A stretch of 30,272 bases of DNA from Botryllus schlosseri (Eukaryota > Chordata > Ascidiacea > Stolidobranchia > Styelidae). The stretch is from assembly GCA_000444245.1 (NCBI GenBank), contig ATSW01009301.1, forward strand, positions 1-30,272, given 5' to 3'. Under the pieces are notes generated by a model. The model had not been told where the DNA came from and did not search any database. It saw only the letters and a list, made by a program, of their open reading frames with translations. The position numbers and the translations under genes were made by a program. This document shows positions 10,859 through 21,284 of this stretch, in pieces. How positions within the stretch are numbered: the stretch's first letter is position 1; each line of letters begins with the position of its first letter.

Positions 10859-11279
10859 CAGAGATGAGCGGATTTGAAATTTCTATGTCCTAATCCAATC
10901 CAAATCCGAACCTTCAAATCCAAATCCTAATCCTAATCCATAACTTTTTCATATTCAAGTCCATGTCCAATCCTAATCCGATTCCAACTGGAAATTCAGA
11001 AAAAAAACTAATTTATGCAATGGACGGATTCGAAAATTTTCTTTTACAACCAACGATTCACTTGATTCAGGATAACCTAGTAACCATAAGTACATTACTA
11101 ACTGATTTGAATAAAGTTTGTCGCCATTCGCCACCCGACATTTCAATCTCCCAGAAAATAGATAAATCCAATCCAAATCCGTTCTGAAAAAAATGTCTAA
11201 TCCAAATCCAATCCAAATCCGACAAAATTTCACCAATCCTGTTTTTTTAAAACCTAATCCTAATCCATGCTCATCTCTG
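10859..11279 (+). mobile_element. AATCC-rich hAT MITE
   Basis: Perfect 8-base target duplications CTATATGG flank it (10851-10858 and 11280-11287). Its ends CAGAGATGAGC and GCTCATCTCTG are perfect 11-base inverted repeats. Just inside both ends are runs of AATCC, AATCCA and CTAATCC words in the same orientation. At 421 bp it has no transposase; the overlapping reading frames of 74 and 110 codons are by-products of the repeats. Confidence 0.9.
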
Positions 11280-11286
11280 CTATATG

Positions 11287-11321
11287 GACACTGGACAGTG
11301 GACAACTGGACACTGGACAGC
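11287..11321 (+). repeat. Short tandem GGACACTGGACAG repeat
   Basis: GGACACTGGACAG occurs twice, with a variant GGACAACTGGACA between, directly after the MITE target duplication. Two to three units only. Confidence 0.6.
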
Positions 11322-11479
11322 GATTAAATTTTGATTGGAAATCGTAAGCCTAGCCTACTCCCTCTACAGTACATATATTTGATATTATATTGATATGCTC
11401 AAATCAACATTCGTAGCCGGTGTATAATTGAAGTTTTCTAGGTTCTACTAATAATATACATACAAACATATATTTATTC

Positions 11480-13260
11480 CAGTGCTTTTCAACCTTTTTG
11501 TGGACCATATTCGCACGTTTTTTTACAAAAATATACCATCCGCACGAATCAACCGAAAATTGTTGTACAAAAATAAAATGAAGATACGTAACAATATTTT
11601 TTCAGATGTGCAACAAGTAAGCTACCGGTTTAGGCCATCAAGTGCCTCGTTAAAAATACAACTCTTTTTCCTTGTTTTGATTTCAATTGCACTAAAACTC
11701 TTTTTGGCTAAATAACTGTTGAGTTTAGTACAAGAGTTTCTAGTGTCTTTATATAAAGCGCCCGGTACTTCTATCCGACACACAGTGCATATTCCGCAAG
11801 TGAATAATGCTTGCTTGCAGCAATCGTTTTCCAGAGTATATACGCTCCAGCTTGGAGTCTTCAGCTCGTCGAAAGGGTGCAAAAATCACATGTTTTGTTT
11901 TAATACTTCTGCATAGTGGCTTCGAAAATATGATTCAAAACTATCAAGGAGAGTATATAGGCACAGAGATCGCTATACCAATTACGATAGCATCCGTTGC
12001 TCCAACCTGTGTTAGATATTTTTAAATTTCCGGTTTTCTGTCACGCGAGTAAAAGAGACGAGCAAAGAAAGTCACGATATACTGTGTGTTTGACTCTTTA
12101 GTTCAATCTAACTCGAAAGTTCACAGCAGTTTTATAGCCCTAAAGCAGTATTTCTTAAAATTTCTAGAGACCGCGACGAAAATTTGGGTTTTATTGGCAT
12201 CCCGCGACCAAGCTACGACTTTACGGGCATGTATGACATTGAGAACGCGCAGACAAAAATTGTACGCAACTCAGCTCTACGAAACATGTCTGACACACGC
12301 GATAGCAAATTGAGGTGAATTATTTTCCTCTGGGAGTCGCAATTGTACTACTGGTGTGTCCACTCAGATTGCGAGGACGGAAGTATTCGGTGCCGACTGC
12401 CGATCATTTCGACAGCTGGTTTTGTCGCCACCGACCTTTTTGGCACCGCAGCGGCCTGGGTTGCCCAAAACTTCGCGCCTGTGTCCCGACACAAAAGGTG
12501 TTGGCCCTGAAAATGGATTTGTCTCATGTCCGCCCGCACCCGCTCGTTGCACATCCCTAGAGGAATGCACCCCAACCCAATGGTTTTCGACAGCGTTTTC
12601 CAAACAAGCCAGTCGAAGTAAGAAGTAAGGCCGTAACGGGACACAAAAAAAACACCACAAATGCGCAAACAAGCCAGTCGGAAATATCTTATTTTGAATT
12701 TATCCTATTTATGTAATACAATGGTCGGCACATTTTCATGATTAAGCCATTTTTATGCGCGTTTCGCTGACCTTGGATATGTAAAATCAATTCACGGGAA
12801 ATGGCGCGAAGAAATTTTCTTGCAAGAAATTCATCTGAATTTGCGAACATGCTACTTTAAGAACACCCTGTCATATTTTGGGATCTTAAAAGGAGGACCC
12901 GGGAGAACACTCTTTACAAACTACTAAAGTTAGACTACCGGACTAATAAAAAACTGCCGATTCTATAGAACTTGCCTGTGTTGACTAAAAAAGGTCAATT
13001 TCCGTCTTGACTCCAGGATGACCCCCTTTATAACTATACTGCTGTGGTGTTATGACTTCAAAAATGGACATATTTCCCAGTCCAACCGTTGTTTGTTACC
13101 CTGCCTTACGGTGTATGCTGAAGAGCACTGATCTAGACGGCATATTAGCAATAACAATTGATTGTGATAGTATATGGATTACAAATACGACGAATTATCA
13201 TATAAAGCCATTCATTATTATTAATACTCAGCACTGATTTGAAAAAGTTGTTTTCGCATA
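11480..13260. other. Intergenic DNA with unpaired hAT-like ends
   Basis: Sequences like hAT 5' termini occur at 11480 (CAGTGCTTTTCAACCTTTTT) and about 12140 (CAGTATTTCTTAAAATTT), but I cannot find matching right ends. The segment 12330-12600 is G/C-richer, and its overlapping reading frames match nothing I know. A 15-base direct repeat CAAACAAGCCAGTCG lies at 12601-12615 and 12666-12680. The 3' UTR of the receptor gene presumably occupies the right part, but I see no canonical AATAAA close to its stop. Confidence 0.4.
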
Positions 13261-16200
13261 TTATAACAATGGTGTTGTTTCAAACTTTGACTTCTCCCGG
13301 GATTTGGCAGCGTACCTCCTTTTTCTAGAACTCATTTCGACTTCATTTCGCAGATAATTGCTGCTGGTTTCAGGAGGCTCCTCATACGAATCAGATACTG
13401 AATCGCCATTCAATTTATGTCGCCATTTCTTTGCATACTTAGCTACTGATGCGGTTGTCTCGGGACTAGGTCGAAGTGTGCGATGGGTCTTCGGATATAC
13501 TTTCCGGCTCTTCCGGGCTTCTGCTTTAGAAGGCGATGCCACATTTTCTAATAATTTTGCAGATTCTCTATCGTCACCACTGCCGGTGCGTTCATTTTTC
13601 AAGAACTTTTTGCAGATTGTCCTGGTACAACCTAATAACAGTAAAACAACTATCAGGGCGAAAACAACCAATATCGTAATGATCAGTATCGCGGTTTCAT
13701 TGGACACATTCCAATGGAACCATCTGTCAACAGATCCAACCGCTATGTTTTCTGGTAAAATTGCGACCGCAAACACAGAAATCACGAACGTGTGTCCAAA
13801 GTAGGACAAGGTGCAATAATAAATTCCTGAATAGGCGAGGCTGTTGACAGCGTCAGACCCGAAGTATAATATAGAAGTGTGCGATACATTAGAATACAGT
13901 TCGTTCGTCCAAATCGAACCGGATTGATCCAGTTTCTTGTCAGAGTAGTACCATGTTATTGTAGGTTTATGCCAAATTCCCTTTATTCTGGGAATGTGAC
14001 AGGTAATAGAGCGAAAATCAGGGTGTGTGAAGTCCATGGGAATGAGCTCGCTACCCGAATTCTCAACATTAGAGCTGCTGGTCAGTTTGGGTAAGAACAA
14101 TACTGGAAATATATTCTTAGTCTGTTCTGGAAAATACGATGGGAGCATTTGGAAATTATTGATTTTCGGCAATTCATCAATGAGATATAATTGTCCATCC
14201 ACTTTCACGCTGAATATATACCCGGAAAAAGATATAAATTGGGTCAGTAGTTTCTCGGTGGGGTTGCTTCCTAACAAGATACTGTGATCGATCGGCTTTC
14301 CGAATCCACCCACATGCGCAATCCGTTTCGGGATATGCTCCTGCTCCGCGTCTGGCATGGAAGCAGTGTACGATTGCTCGTTTACTTTAAGATGGGCCAA
14401 TCCCCGAGCAACCAGCTGTAAAACCACCCTATTCCACCTTGATTTTTTCATATCGTATCCCGATGTCAGGATTGTGATTTCGCCACCGTAAGACATTACG
14501 AAGCGAACACGTAGATTGTGGTGAACGAACAGTTTCCAGTGTGTAAGTGGATTTTCCTTACTTTCCAAGTAAAAGAATAGGCATTCATCGCATTCGGGCA
14601 TAATCACGAACTCGTATGTAGCAATCTCGCCGGAGCTACTCGTGCGCAATTGCGATGATCTCTCCTTCACCCAAGACCCCATTAATAGTAATTCCGAGGA
14701 TTCTTTGCCATTGAAATAAGAAAATGTCGACGTCTGCGCTAAATATCCATCACTATAACTGATAAGGTGCGTTTGGATGGGATTCCAGTAGTTCCGAATT
14801 TCTGATTTCTTCATCGTGTATTCCTTGAAATTTACCGACAATTTTGCAATGTAGCCATCGAATCCAGGCAGCCCATCTCTAACAGATCCTATACCGACTG
14901 CGCCTTCGAAGAATGGAAATATGTCTCGTTTACGATTGCCAAACATGTTCGCGATGACCGAGTTTACTGCATTTGTGACGCCAGAAACTACCTCTTCTAT
15001 GGTACTGGTGTTGTTATTCTTTCCAGGGACGTACTCTTCCAAAATCGCCTCGATATTTTCCCCGTCGTTCAGTCTGCAGGATATTTTGTTACTCACCGCC
15101 GAAATCCGTAATTCATTCCATTTGGATAGCTTGCTACCCGTCAACGAAATGATAATCGGCTGTGATCCGTTTATGGTCAAGCGTACTGTAAGGTCTGCAG
15201 ACGACTGCATCGACACCAGAATGTAACTTTCCCCTTCCAATGAATTGCTATTTTGTCCAACGTCGACTTGGTAATGTTTGTTTTCTTCAGTTGGCACATT
15301 CAGGAATTGCGGTATCGAAGGTTTCTCTACTTTTACGCTTCCGCCTTTGGCGATTTCATGCCAGAATGCGTGATTAGTATATTGAAAAATAACGCCCCTG
15401 TTTGAGTTCGGGAAGAATTTAAGATAGACATTCAGGTAATGTGTTCGTGTCATGGTAGGGTATCGGATGTGGCTTTTCGGACGAAAATGAACAATGTGCG
15501 GATTGTCGTTTGAGCAGCCTGAAAGTGCACACCGTCGAATTTCCGATGACGGTCCTACGCAATCGGCTCCACTTCCGAGACGGTAAGGATTTGAGCAGTA
15601 TCTCTTACGAATATGCACTCCGCGTCCACACGCGTGAACTGCTGAGCAGCCAGACCATTGTAACCAGTCTGACCAGCCACCTGCAATACTTGGATGCGGA
15701 GCGCCACAAGGAACTGATTCGTCTCCGAAAGCTTCACAATTATGATCTTTCATAGAGGGAAAACACTGTCTTTTCCGCTTTCTGATCGTAATTGTCTTCA
15801 TCTTGCCATTTTCACAGTCAGACCAAACTGACCATTCACCCCAATGGCCTGACCGGCTTGGGTCAGCCGCGCAGTTCAGACCATCGTTAGCTATGCAAGG
15901 CGATAGCCTAAAATCGCTGCCCTTGCAGCGAGGACCTTCAAATATTGGGTGCGGTGACGTACAATTACGCTGCTCAACTATATATCCTTCGCCGCATCTC
16001 GCCGAGCAGACGCCATATTTGGTCCACTGCGTCCAACCCCCAGAGAGCGGACATGTCTCGCCGTACTTAATACAAGTGATGAAATTCCAATATCTGGTGG
16101 CTCTCGCCGCGTTACCAATGATTTGTCGCGCCCTCGCAAAGGGACAGTCTGACGCAAAGCATTCCACGTCCAGAAGATAGATGTTTTGTTCATGAAAACG

Positions 16201-16353
16201 GCGAACGTTCGATCGAACTATTTCTGCGGTTTTTTCAGTTACGTCCTTCCGCAATTCAGTTGATTGAGAAATGCCAATTTCAGGTTGGACAAATAAAGCA
16301 AAAATTAGGATGAAAAATGTGAGCGAAGCTGGCAATACGCATGTGAATCGCAT
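13261..16353 (-). CDS. Intronless TSP1-LamG-Ig type I transmembrane protein, 1030 aa
   Basis: One uninterrupted ORF. An in-frame TGA lies upstream with no other Met before the chosen ATG, so this start is well supported. Residues 1-29 look like a signal peptide (hydrophobic 11-22). A Cys-containing segment spans 30-104. TSP1 repeat 1 is at about 106-160 (WTQW, CSARCG), repeat 2 at 170-216 (WGEWSVW, with the CSxxCG motif lost) and repeat 3 at 226-280 (WSDWLQW). The WxxW pairs are typical C-mannosylation sites. Residues about 285-510 and 540-725 are laminin-G/concanavalin-like beta regions; the second is clearer (SRWNRVVLQL, then FSGYIFSVKVDGQ). An Ig-like domain spans about 775-865 (Cys785, Trp801, YSGIYYC ending at Cys847). 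Residues 887-908 are a strongly hydrophobic membrane span. A roughly 120-residue Lys/Arg/Ser-rich cytoplasmic tail follows. Cell-surface adhesion or recognition is inferred from the domains; I do not recognise an orthologue. A large extracellular multidomain gene without introns is odd beside intron-rich neighbours. Confidence 0.88.
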   Translation of the reverse strand: MRFTCVLPASLTFFILIFALFVQPEIGISQSTELRKDVTEKTAEIVRSNVRRFHEQNIYLLDVECFASDCPFARARQIIGNAARATRYWNFITCIKYGETCPLSGGWTQWTKYGVCSARCGEGYIVEQRNCTSPHPIFEGPRCKGSDFRLSPCIANDGLNCAADPSRSGHWGEWSVWSDCENGKMKTITIRKRKRQCFPSMKDHNCEAFGDESVPCGAPHPSIAGGWSDWLQWSGCSAVHACGRGVHIRKRYCSNPYRLGSGADCVGPSSEIRRCALSGCSNDNPHIVHFRPKSHIRYPTMTRTHYLNVYLKFFPNSNRGVIFQYTNHAFWHEIAKGGSVKVEKPSIPQFLNVPTEENKHYQVDVGQNSNSLEGESYILVSMQSSADLTVRLTINGSQPIIISLTGSKLSKWNELRISAVSNKISCRLNDGENIEAILEEYVPGKNNNTSTIEEVVSGVTNAVNSVIANMFGNRKRDIFPFFEGAVGIGSVRDGLPGFDGYIAKLSVNFKEYTMKKSEIRNYWNPIQTHLISYSDGYLAQTSTFSYFNGKESSELLLMGSWVKERSSQLRTSSSGEIATYEFVIMPECDECLFFYLESKENPLTHWKLFVHHNLRVRFVMSYGGEITILTSGYDMKKSRWNRVVLQLVARGLAHLKVNEQSYTASMPDAEQEHIPKRIAHVGGFGKPIDHSILLGSNPTEKLLTQFISFSGYIFSVKVDGQLYLIDELPKINNFQMLPSYFPEQTKNIFPVLFLPKLTSSSNVENSGSELIPMDFTHPDFRSITCHIPRIKGIWHKPTITWYYSDKKLDQSGSIWTNELYSNVSHTSILYFGSDAVNSLAYSGIYYCTLSYFGHTFVISVFAVAILPENIAVGSVDRWFHWNVSNETAILIITILVVFALIVVLLLLGCTRTICKKFLKNERTGSGDDRESAKLLENVASPSKAEARKSRKVYPKTHRTLRPSPETTASVAKYAKKWRHKLNGDSVSDSYEEPPETSSNYLRNEVEMSSRKRRYAAKSREKSKFETTPLL

Positions 16354-16940
16354 TTCAGTGAAAATTGCTACCAGTACATTAAAACCCGCAAGATAAGCAT
16401 GTGTGTTAAGAACGAAGTATCAAACCGATTGTAGCTATGCTGCGGTACCTTATCAACAAAATGCATACATTCTTCATTGAAGTGTACCTCACTTAGAACA
16501 ACTGACCTGATAATGAATACTATCTCAATCTTGATGCACGCAGCCCACCCGTGGCCTACGGTATAATGTTTTACTATAGAGATCTCTATAGTTTTACGTA
16601 ACAAATATGCTGATGTCAACAATGCTAACTCAGATGTGCATCGATGGATAATATTTCACTATGACGTCAGTCATCATTAAAAAAATTAGCCTGATATGAA
16701 CAGAGTCGCTTACTTGCTGCAGTAAACGACTATGGTATGATTAAGGCCTTCGCAAAGTTGGTATGATGAGACGACATGTGAGCTGACCATGATATAGAAG
16801 TGACCCAAGAAAATCCAGGACCGACCGTGAGCCATGAGCAATTGAGCACATATGAATATATACGAAGACATATTACACTATCGGTTAGCAAAGTTCATGT
16901 ATAAGTTTAACAAACAACAAGTTACAAATTCACTTGTAAA
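16354..16940 (-). promoter_or_regulatory. Upstream region of the TSP1-LamG-Ig gene
   Basis: This 587-base stretch between the start codon and the first large hAT element should contain the 5' UTR and promoter, or a splice acceptor for an upstream non-coding exon. No TATA box at a convincing position and no other coding exon is visible. Confidence 0.3.
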
Positions 16941-18214
16941 CAGAGGTGGTCAGTAACGAAGTACTTCTACTTTTTCGAAGTACTCAAGTAGTTTCCCTCT
17001 ACTTCTAGTACTTACTCAAGTAGAACTAACTTTTGCTACTTCTACTTCTACTTCATAATATTTTGTGATCTACACACTTACTTTTCGCTATTTTCAGTTT
17101 GTCAAGTAGAAGTAGTTGAATCCTCCAATCAGGAAGATGGCCTGAGGAATTTCTGGTCTGTTTTCACGGAGTATCAGCATTTAATTTTCAGAAAAGTTGA
17201 GTAAAGCCCAGAATTCCAGAATTTTAGTCGCGCTTCGCGAGTGACCAATATGATTTCACGAAAGTATCGGTGAATATAATTTACGTAGCGGGTTGCGTGG
17301 CTCCGTTCACACCGCATTGTCGCCCATATGAAATATTTCATCACAGTATCTATATATGGTCCATCATAACGTTTGAAACTGATGTTTCGCAATCTAGCAT
17401 TTACTTATCATATCGTAGTTTAGCTGTCCATGGCGTGTCCTAATCTGGAATAGTGGGCTCGGACTTTTTTAGCTTTAGACCTGTTTTAGCATACAATCTT
17501 CGAAACTTTCCGGACTAAAGACATGAAATACATTTTCCGCTTTTAGAAGTAGTATATATGTTTCATTTTCAATTCCCAGTATCATACTTTGAGTTCTAAT
17601 TAGTATCCGTTCTTTTGTCTGGAGAACATACATGTTGAGTATAAAAGCAAGTGTAGTAATGCCTTTAATTTCCGGAAATAAAGCTTCACAATATGGCATT
17701 TTTACGATCCACCATCTTTTTTATTAACGTTTACTAATCGCGCAAAGTGTTTACATCGTATCCGATACAACNTCTCCGTATTGCACTTCGACTAANCTAC
17801 TNGCCTTATAATAANNGGGAGAGTGCAATACCATGATATTTTCTAAAACGTGCTNTTTGAGTAAACAGNGGATGAGTNTCGCATNTCGATATCAATACTA
17901 TCATTTTCATCCCATGATNNGGNCGAACGNTTATTCTGCCGAAACTTGGATACCTCCTGGTATGCATCAATANNAATCAAGCTCTGCACCTTTCACATAG
18001 ATCAATTTGCAGCTTTTGACAATCAATGCGAACGANTTACGATCGTTTTCACAACTACTTACTTACTTGAGTAGATTTAAAGTTAGTCAATTCTACTTCT
18101 ACTTCAAGTAGATTCAGGTTGCTAATGGAAGAAGTACTTCTACTCGTACTTGAGTAGATTTTTCCGTCGCTACTTCTACTTGAGTAGCTTTCTAGACTAC
18201 TTTGACCACCTCTG
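16941..18214 (+). mobile_element. hAT MITE-like element, copy 1
   Basis: Perfect 8-base target duplications CTTGTAAA flank it (16933-16940 and 18215-18222). The ends CAGAGGTGGTCA and TGACCACCTCTG are 12-base inverted repeats. Subterminal regions are packed with CTACTTCTACTT and CTCAAGTAG words, the arrayed short motifs that hAT transposases bind. It is 1274 bp with no transposase frame. Many Ns fall between 17772 and 18036. Confidence 0.93.
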
Positions 18215-18274
18215 CTTGTAAACTACTTTGAATACTGCATGTATATACTCAACTACGGTACTCGATCTAAGATA

Positions 18275-18612
18275 GGGTTACCATAAGTCCTCTTTTAAGA
18301 GTTATCTTCTTATTTTACTTTTTTGAAAGTGTCCTCGGAGGACACCCAAATCAAATCAAATCCTCTTTTTTGAGAATTTTGGTTAAATTTAGGGCAAAAT
18401 TCGACTAAGATACAGTAATCAGCACTGAAGTAACGCTCCGGCGGCTATTTCGGTAGCTGAGCTGGAAAATTGACCTTTTTTTATTTTATATTTTAGTCAA
18501 CCGACCACGAAGTGGGTAAAATTTACCATTTTCCCAGGATTCTCCTCCGGATTTGCAAGTCTCAAAATTTTGACCAGGTGTCCTTTTTTCAGATTTCCAA
18601 GATATGGTACCC
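18275..18612 (+). mobile_element. TA-flanked MITE with GGGTTACCATA ends
   Basis: The left end GGGTTACCATA and right end TATGGTACCC are imperfect inverted repeats flanked by TA on each side (18273-18274 and 18613-18614), followed inward by GTCCTCTTTT at the left and GTCCTTTTTTC at the right. It includes a TGTCCTCGGAGGACA palindrome and is 338 bp. The ends and two-base duplication recall ISL2EU/IS4EU-type transposons, but the family is tentative. Confidence 0.65.
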
Positions 18613-18618
18613 TAATAT

Positions 18619-19861
18619 CAGAGGTGGTCAGTAACGAAGTACTTCTACTTTTTGGAAGTACTCAAGTAGTTTTTCTCTACTTCTGCTACTTACTCAAATA
18701 GATCTGATTTTCTCTACTTCGTAATATTTTGTGATCTACTTACTTACTTTTCGCTATTTTCAGTTTGTCAAGTAGAAGTAGTTTAATCCCCCAATACGGA
18801 AGATAGCCTGAGGAATTTCGGGGCTGTTTTCACGAAGTACCAACATTTAATATTCATAAAAGTCAAGAAAAGCCCAGAAATTTTGTTGCGCTTCGCGCAC
18901 AGTAGTTATGGAGTGACAAATATGTTTTGACGAAAGTATCGCTGAATATAATTTAGGTACCGGATTGCGTGCCCCCCCCCACCGCATTGTTCCCCATATC
19001 AAATATTTCATCGCAGTAAATAAGGCCCACCATAACGTTTGAAACTACCGTTTTTTAATATAGAAATTACGTATCGTATCTTAATCTAGCAGCCCATGAC
19101 GTGTCCAGCTAATCTGAAAAATCCGGCATTTTTGAACGCTACACCTGATTTAGCAGATCACCTTTGAAGCTTTATGCACAAAAGACATGAAATATATTTT
19201 ACGCTTTTTAGAAGTGGTATTTGTATTTCACATTCAATTCCGAGTATCATACTTTGAGTTCTAATTACGTTCAGTTCTTTTGTCTGCAGAACATATATTG
19301 AAGCATAAACGCAACTGTAGTAATGCCCCTATTTTCCGAAAATAAAGCTACACTAAGTATCAATTTTACGATCCACAATATTTGTTTTTAACGTATACTA
19401 AGCGCGCAAAGTGTTGAAACCGTATCCGATACAACTTCTCCGTATTGCTCTTCGCCTAAACTTCGGGCCTTTTCATATGGGGTAGGGCGCCATGCCATGA
19501 TGTTCTCTAAAACGTAGTATTCTACTAAACAAAAGCTTAGTATCGCATTTTCATATCAATACCATAATTTGCATCCCATGATGCGGAACACTGCTTATTC
19601 TGTCGAAAATTGATATCTCATGGGATGCATCAATACGAATCAAGCTCTCTGCACGTTCCGCATTGCTCAATTTGCAGCTTTTGACAGTCCATGCGAACGA
19701 ATTAAGACTGTTTTCAAAACTACTTTTGAGTAGATTTAAATTCAGTCAATTCTACTTCAAGTAGTTTCAGGTTGCTTATGGAAGAAGTACTTCTACTTGA
19801 GTAGATTTCTCCATCGCTACTTCTACTTGAGTAGCTTCCTTTACTACTTTGACCACCTCTG
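18619..19861 (+). mobile_element. hAT MITE-like element, copy 2
   Basis: Same family, orientation and internal order as the copy at 16941. Perfect 8-base target duplications CCTAATAT lie at 18611-18618 and 19862-19869; the ends are CAGAGGTGGTCA and TGACCACCTCTG. It is 1243 bp. Differences from copy 1 are spread over the whole length, so neither is a recent tandem duplicate of the other. The left duplication includes the last bases of the MITE at 18275-18612. Confidence 0.93.
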
Positions 19862-19869
19862 CCTAATAT

Positions 19870-20708
19870 TAGCCTACACGCTTTTAAATATAGCTTAATC
19901 TAGGCCCATCTTCGGGGAAATCTCTTTAATCATTCAAAACGTGTGTGCTACTGCCTAACTGTGCACCCTTTATTGCTGACCTCATACTGTATGAGATGAT
20001 ATTAATTTTCAACGTTGAATTGTTTTGAACGCCGGTCCGCAAAAAGAAAAAAATTCATTTTGAAATCGGTTGCCGATACCTGACGTGTATCGATTGAAGA
20101 TTAACCAAAGAGAATTTTTGGACGGAACAAGGCGACCAAGATCAAACGTGTAATTGCGTATGTGTATCCTCACTTCAATTTCCCAATTTATGAAACATGT
20201 AACCATGCAGATACCATAATCCGATCGAGACGAAATATGCATCGCAATTTTTTTGTTTTATACGCTCTTACTGTTATTATTTCAGAGTATTGCACAGTAG
20301 TATACTGTACAATTTGTACATGCCTCTTGGTATTTCCAACATGTTCAAGTCACTATTTCATGTCGTTTCGACTCCTTCCCCAATCCTTTGATTGTATGGT
20401 AGGCCTTATCTTATGGTGTTATGAATCGACAGTACACGAGGGCATATCCAGTTTATCCGCGTCTTCCATTGTTCATGGGGTCAAATTGAGAACTCTGGTC
20501 AAGATGGGAACGTGACACATTCTAAAACAGAAATGGGTAAAAGTGACATGTAGAACGTAGCGCTTCCGTCAGGAAGCGGCGAAGATGACTCCTCCTGGCA
20601 AGCCTTGCTCCCTCAGATCGAATAGAATATTTCGAAGAGCAATTTCATCACCTCCTGTGCTATACAACTAGTTAACTACCTTTAGGTCAACAAGTCATAA
20701 AAACAAAT
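19870..20708. other. Intergenic DNA downstream of VANGL
   Basis: No gene is recognised. The 117-codon and 77-codon frames here overlap on opposite strands and look accidental. A 7-bp stem with a GTCA loop (CGCTTCC-GTCA-GGAAGCG) lies at 20561-20578. Confidence 0.4.
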
Positions 20709-20714
20709 TTTATT
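20709..20714 (-). terminator. Candidate polyadenylation signal for VANGL
   Basis: A canonical AATAAA on the minus strand (TTTATT on plus), about 570 bases downstream of the VANGL stop codon. No exon lies between. A closer or alternative signal cannot be excluded. Confidence 0.55.
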
Positions 20715-21284
20715 GGGCAACAATTGCATTGCTATTACAAACAGTCATGAATGACTAGCAGCTGAATGCAGTACCAAGCAGCTGTAGACGTGAGCCGTTG
20801 TATGCACTGCGACAGGTTACAGCTGTAGCGGGACCCGACCCAGCTGCAATGTTTTCAAATAGAATGATGAACAATTTGGCAGCAGCACATGCCTTTGCCA
20901 GCAAATTTATAAAGAATAGCAACCAAAATCATGAATATGAATTCGGGTACAGAGTAGCAAAGTGAAAACATTGACACAAAACATAACGTGGCAATGCTTA
21001 GATAACATCACTATTTTGGTATAGTTTAAGCAAAGAATGTTTCTGTGATCGAAGTATCAAAGTTGAAAATATATAACAAAAAGCAAAAATGAAAAAATCG
21101 TGGAGCATCAACACCGATATACGATCCATCTCATATTGAGCGATTTCGCAAAAATGTCAAAAAGCAATCTCCATTTTGGCCAGTAATCTTGATGCATGCG
21201 CGCCACTCTAGACCAGCCAGACCGGCAGAAGCAGAAGTCATATCCTTCAAACTTGAATAGGCAAATTCGAGTCTCTTTTCTGCC

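Noticed and set aside
10859-11279. Interstitial telomeric repeat
   Set aside because: The AATCC/AATCCA words are irregular and not the animal CCCTAA unit, and hAT ends with a target duplication bound the block.
10973-11305. 110-codon minus-strand frame
   Set aside because: It lies almost wholly inside the AATCC-rich MITE; the open frame comes from repeats.
12140-12560. Complete hAT element using flanks CCCTAAAG and CCCTAGAG
   Set aside because: The flanks match at seven of eight bases, but the right boundary lacks any inverted copy of the left end.
12315-12672. Overlapping frames of 81-106 codons on both strands as a gene
   Set aside because: Several frames are open at once in G/C-richer DNA, with no recognisable domain or splice structure; not supported.
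13358-13804. 148-codon plus-strand frame opposite the receptor gene
   Set aside because: It is antisense to the tail, membrane and Ig-domain coding sequence; a shadow of the real frame.
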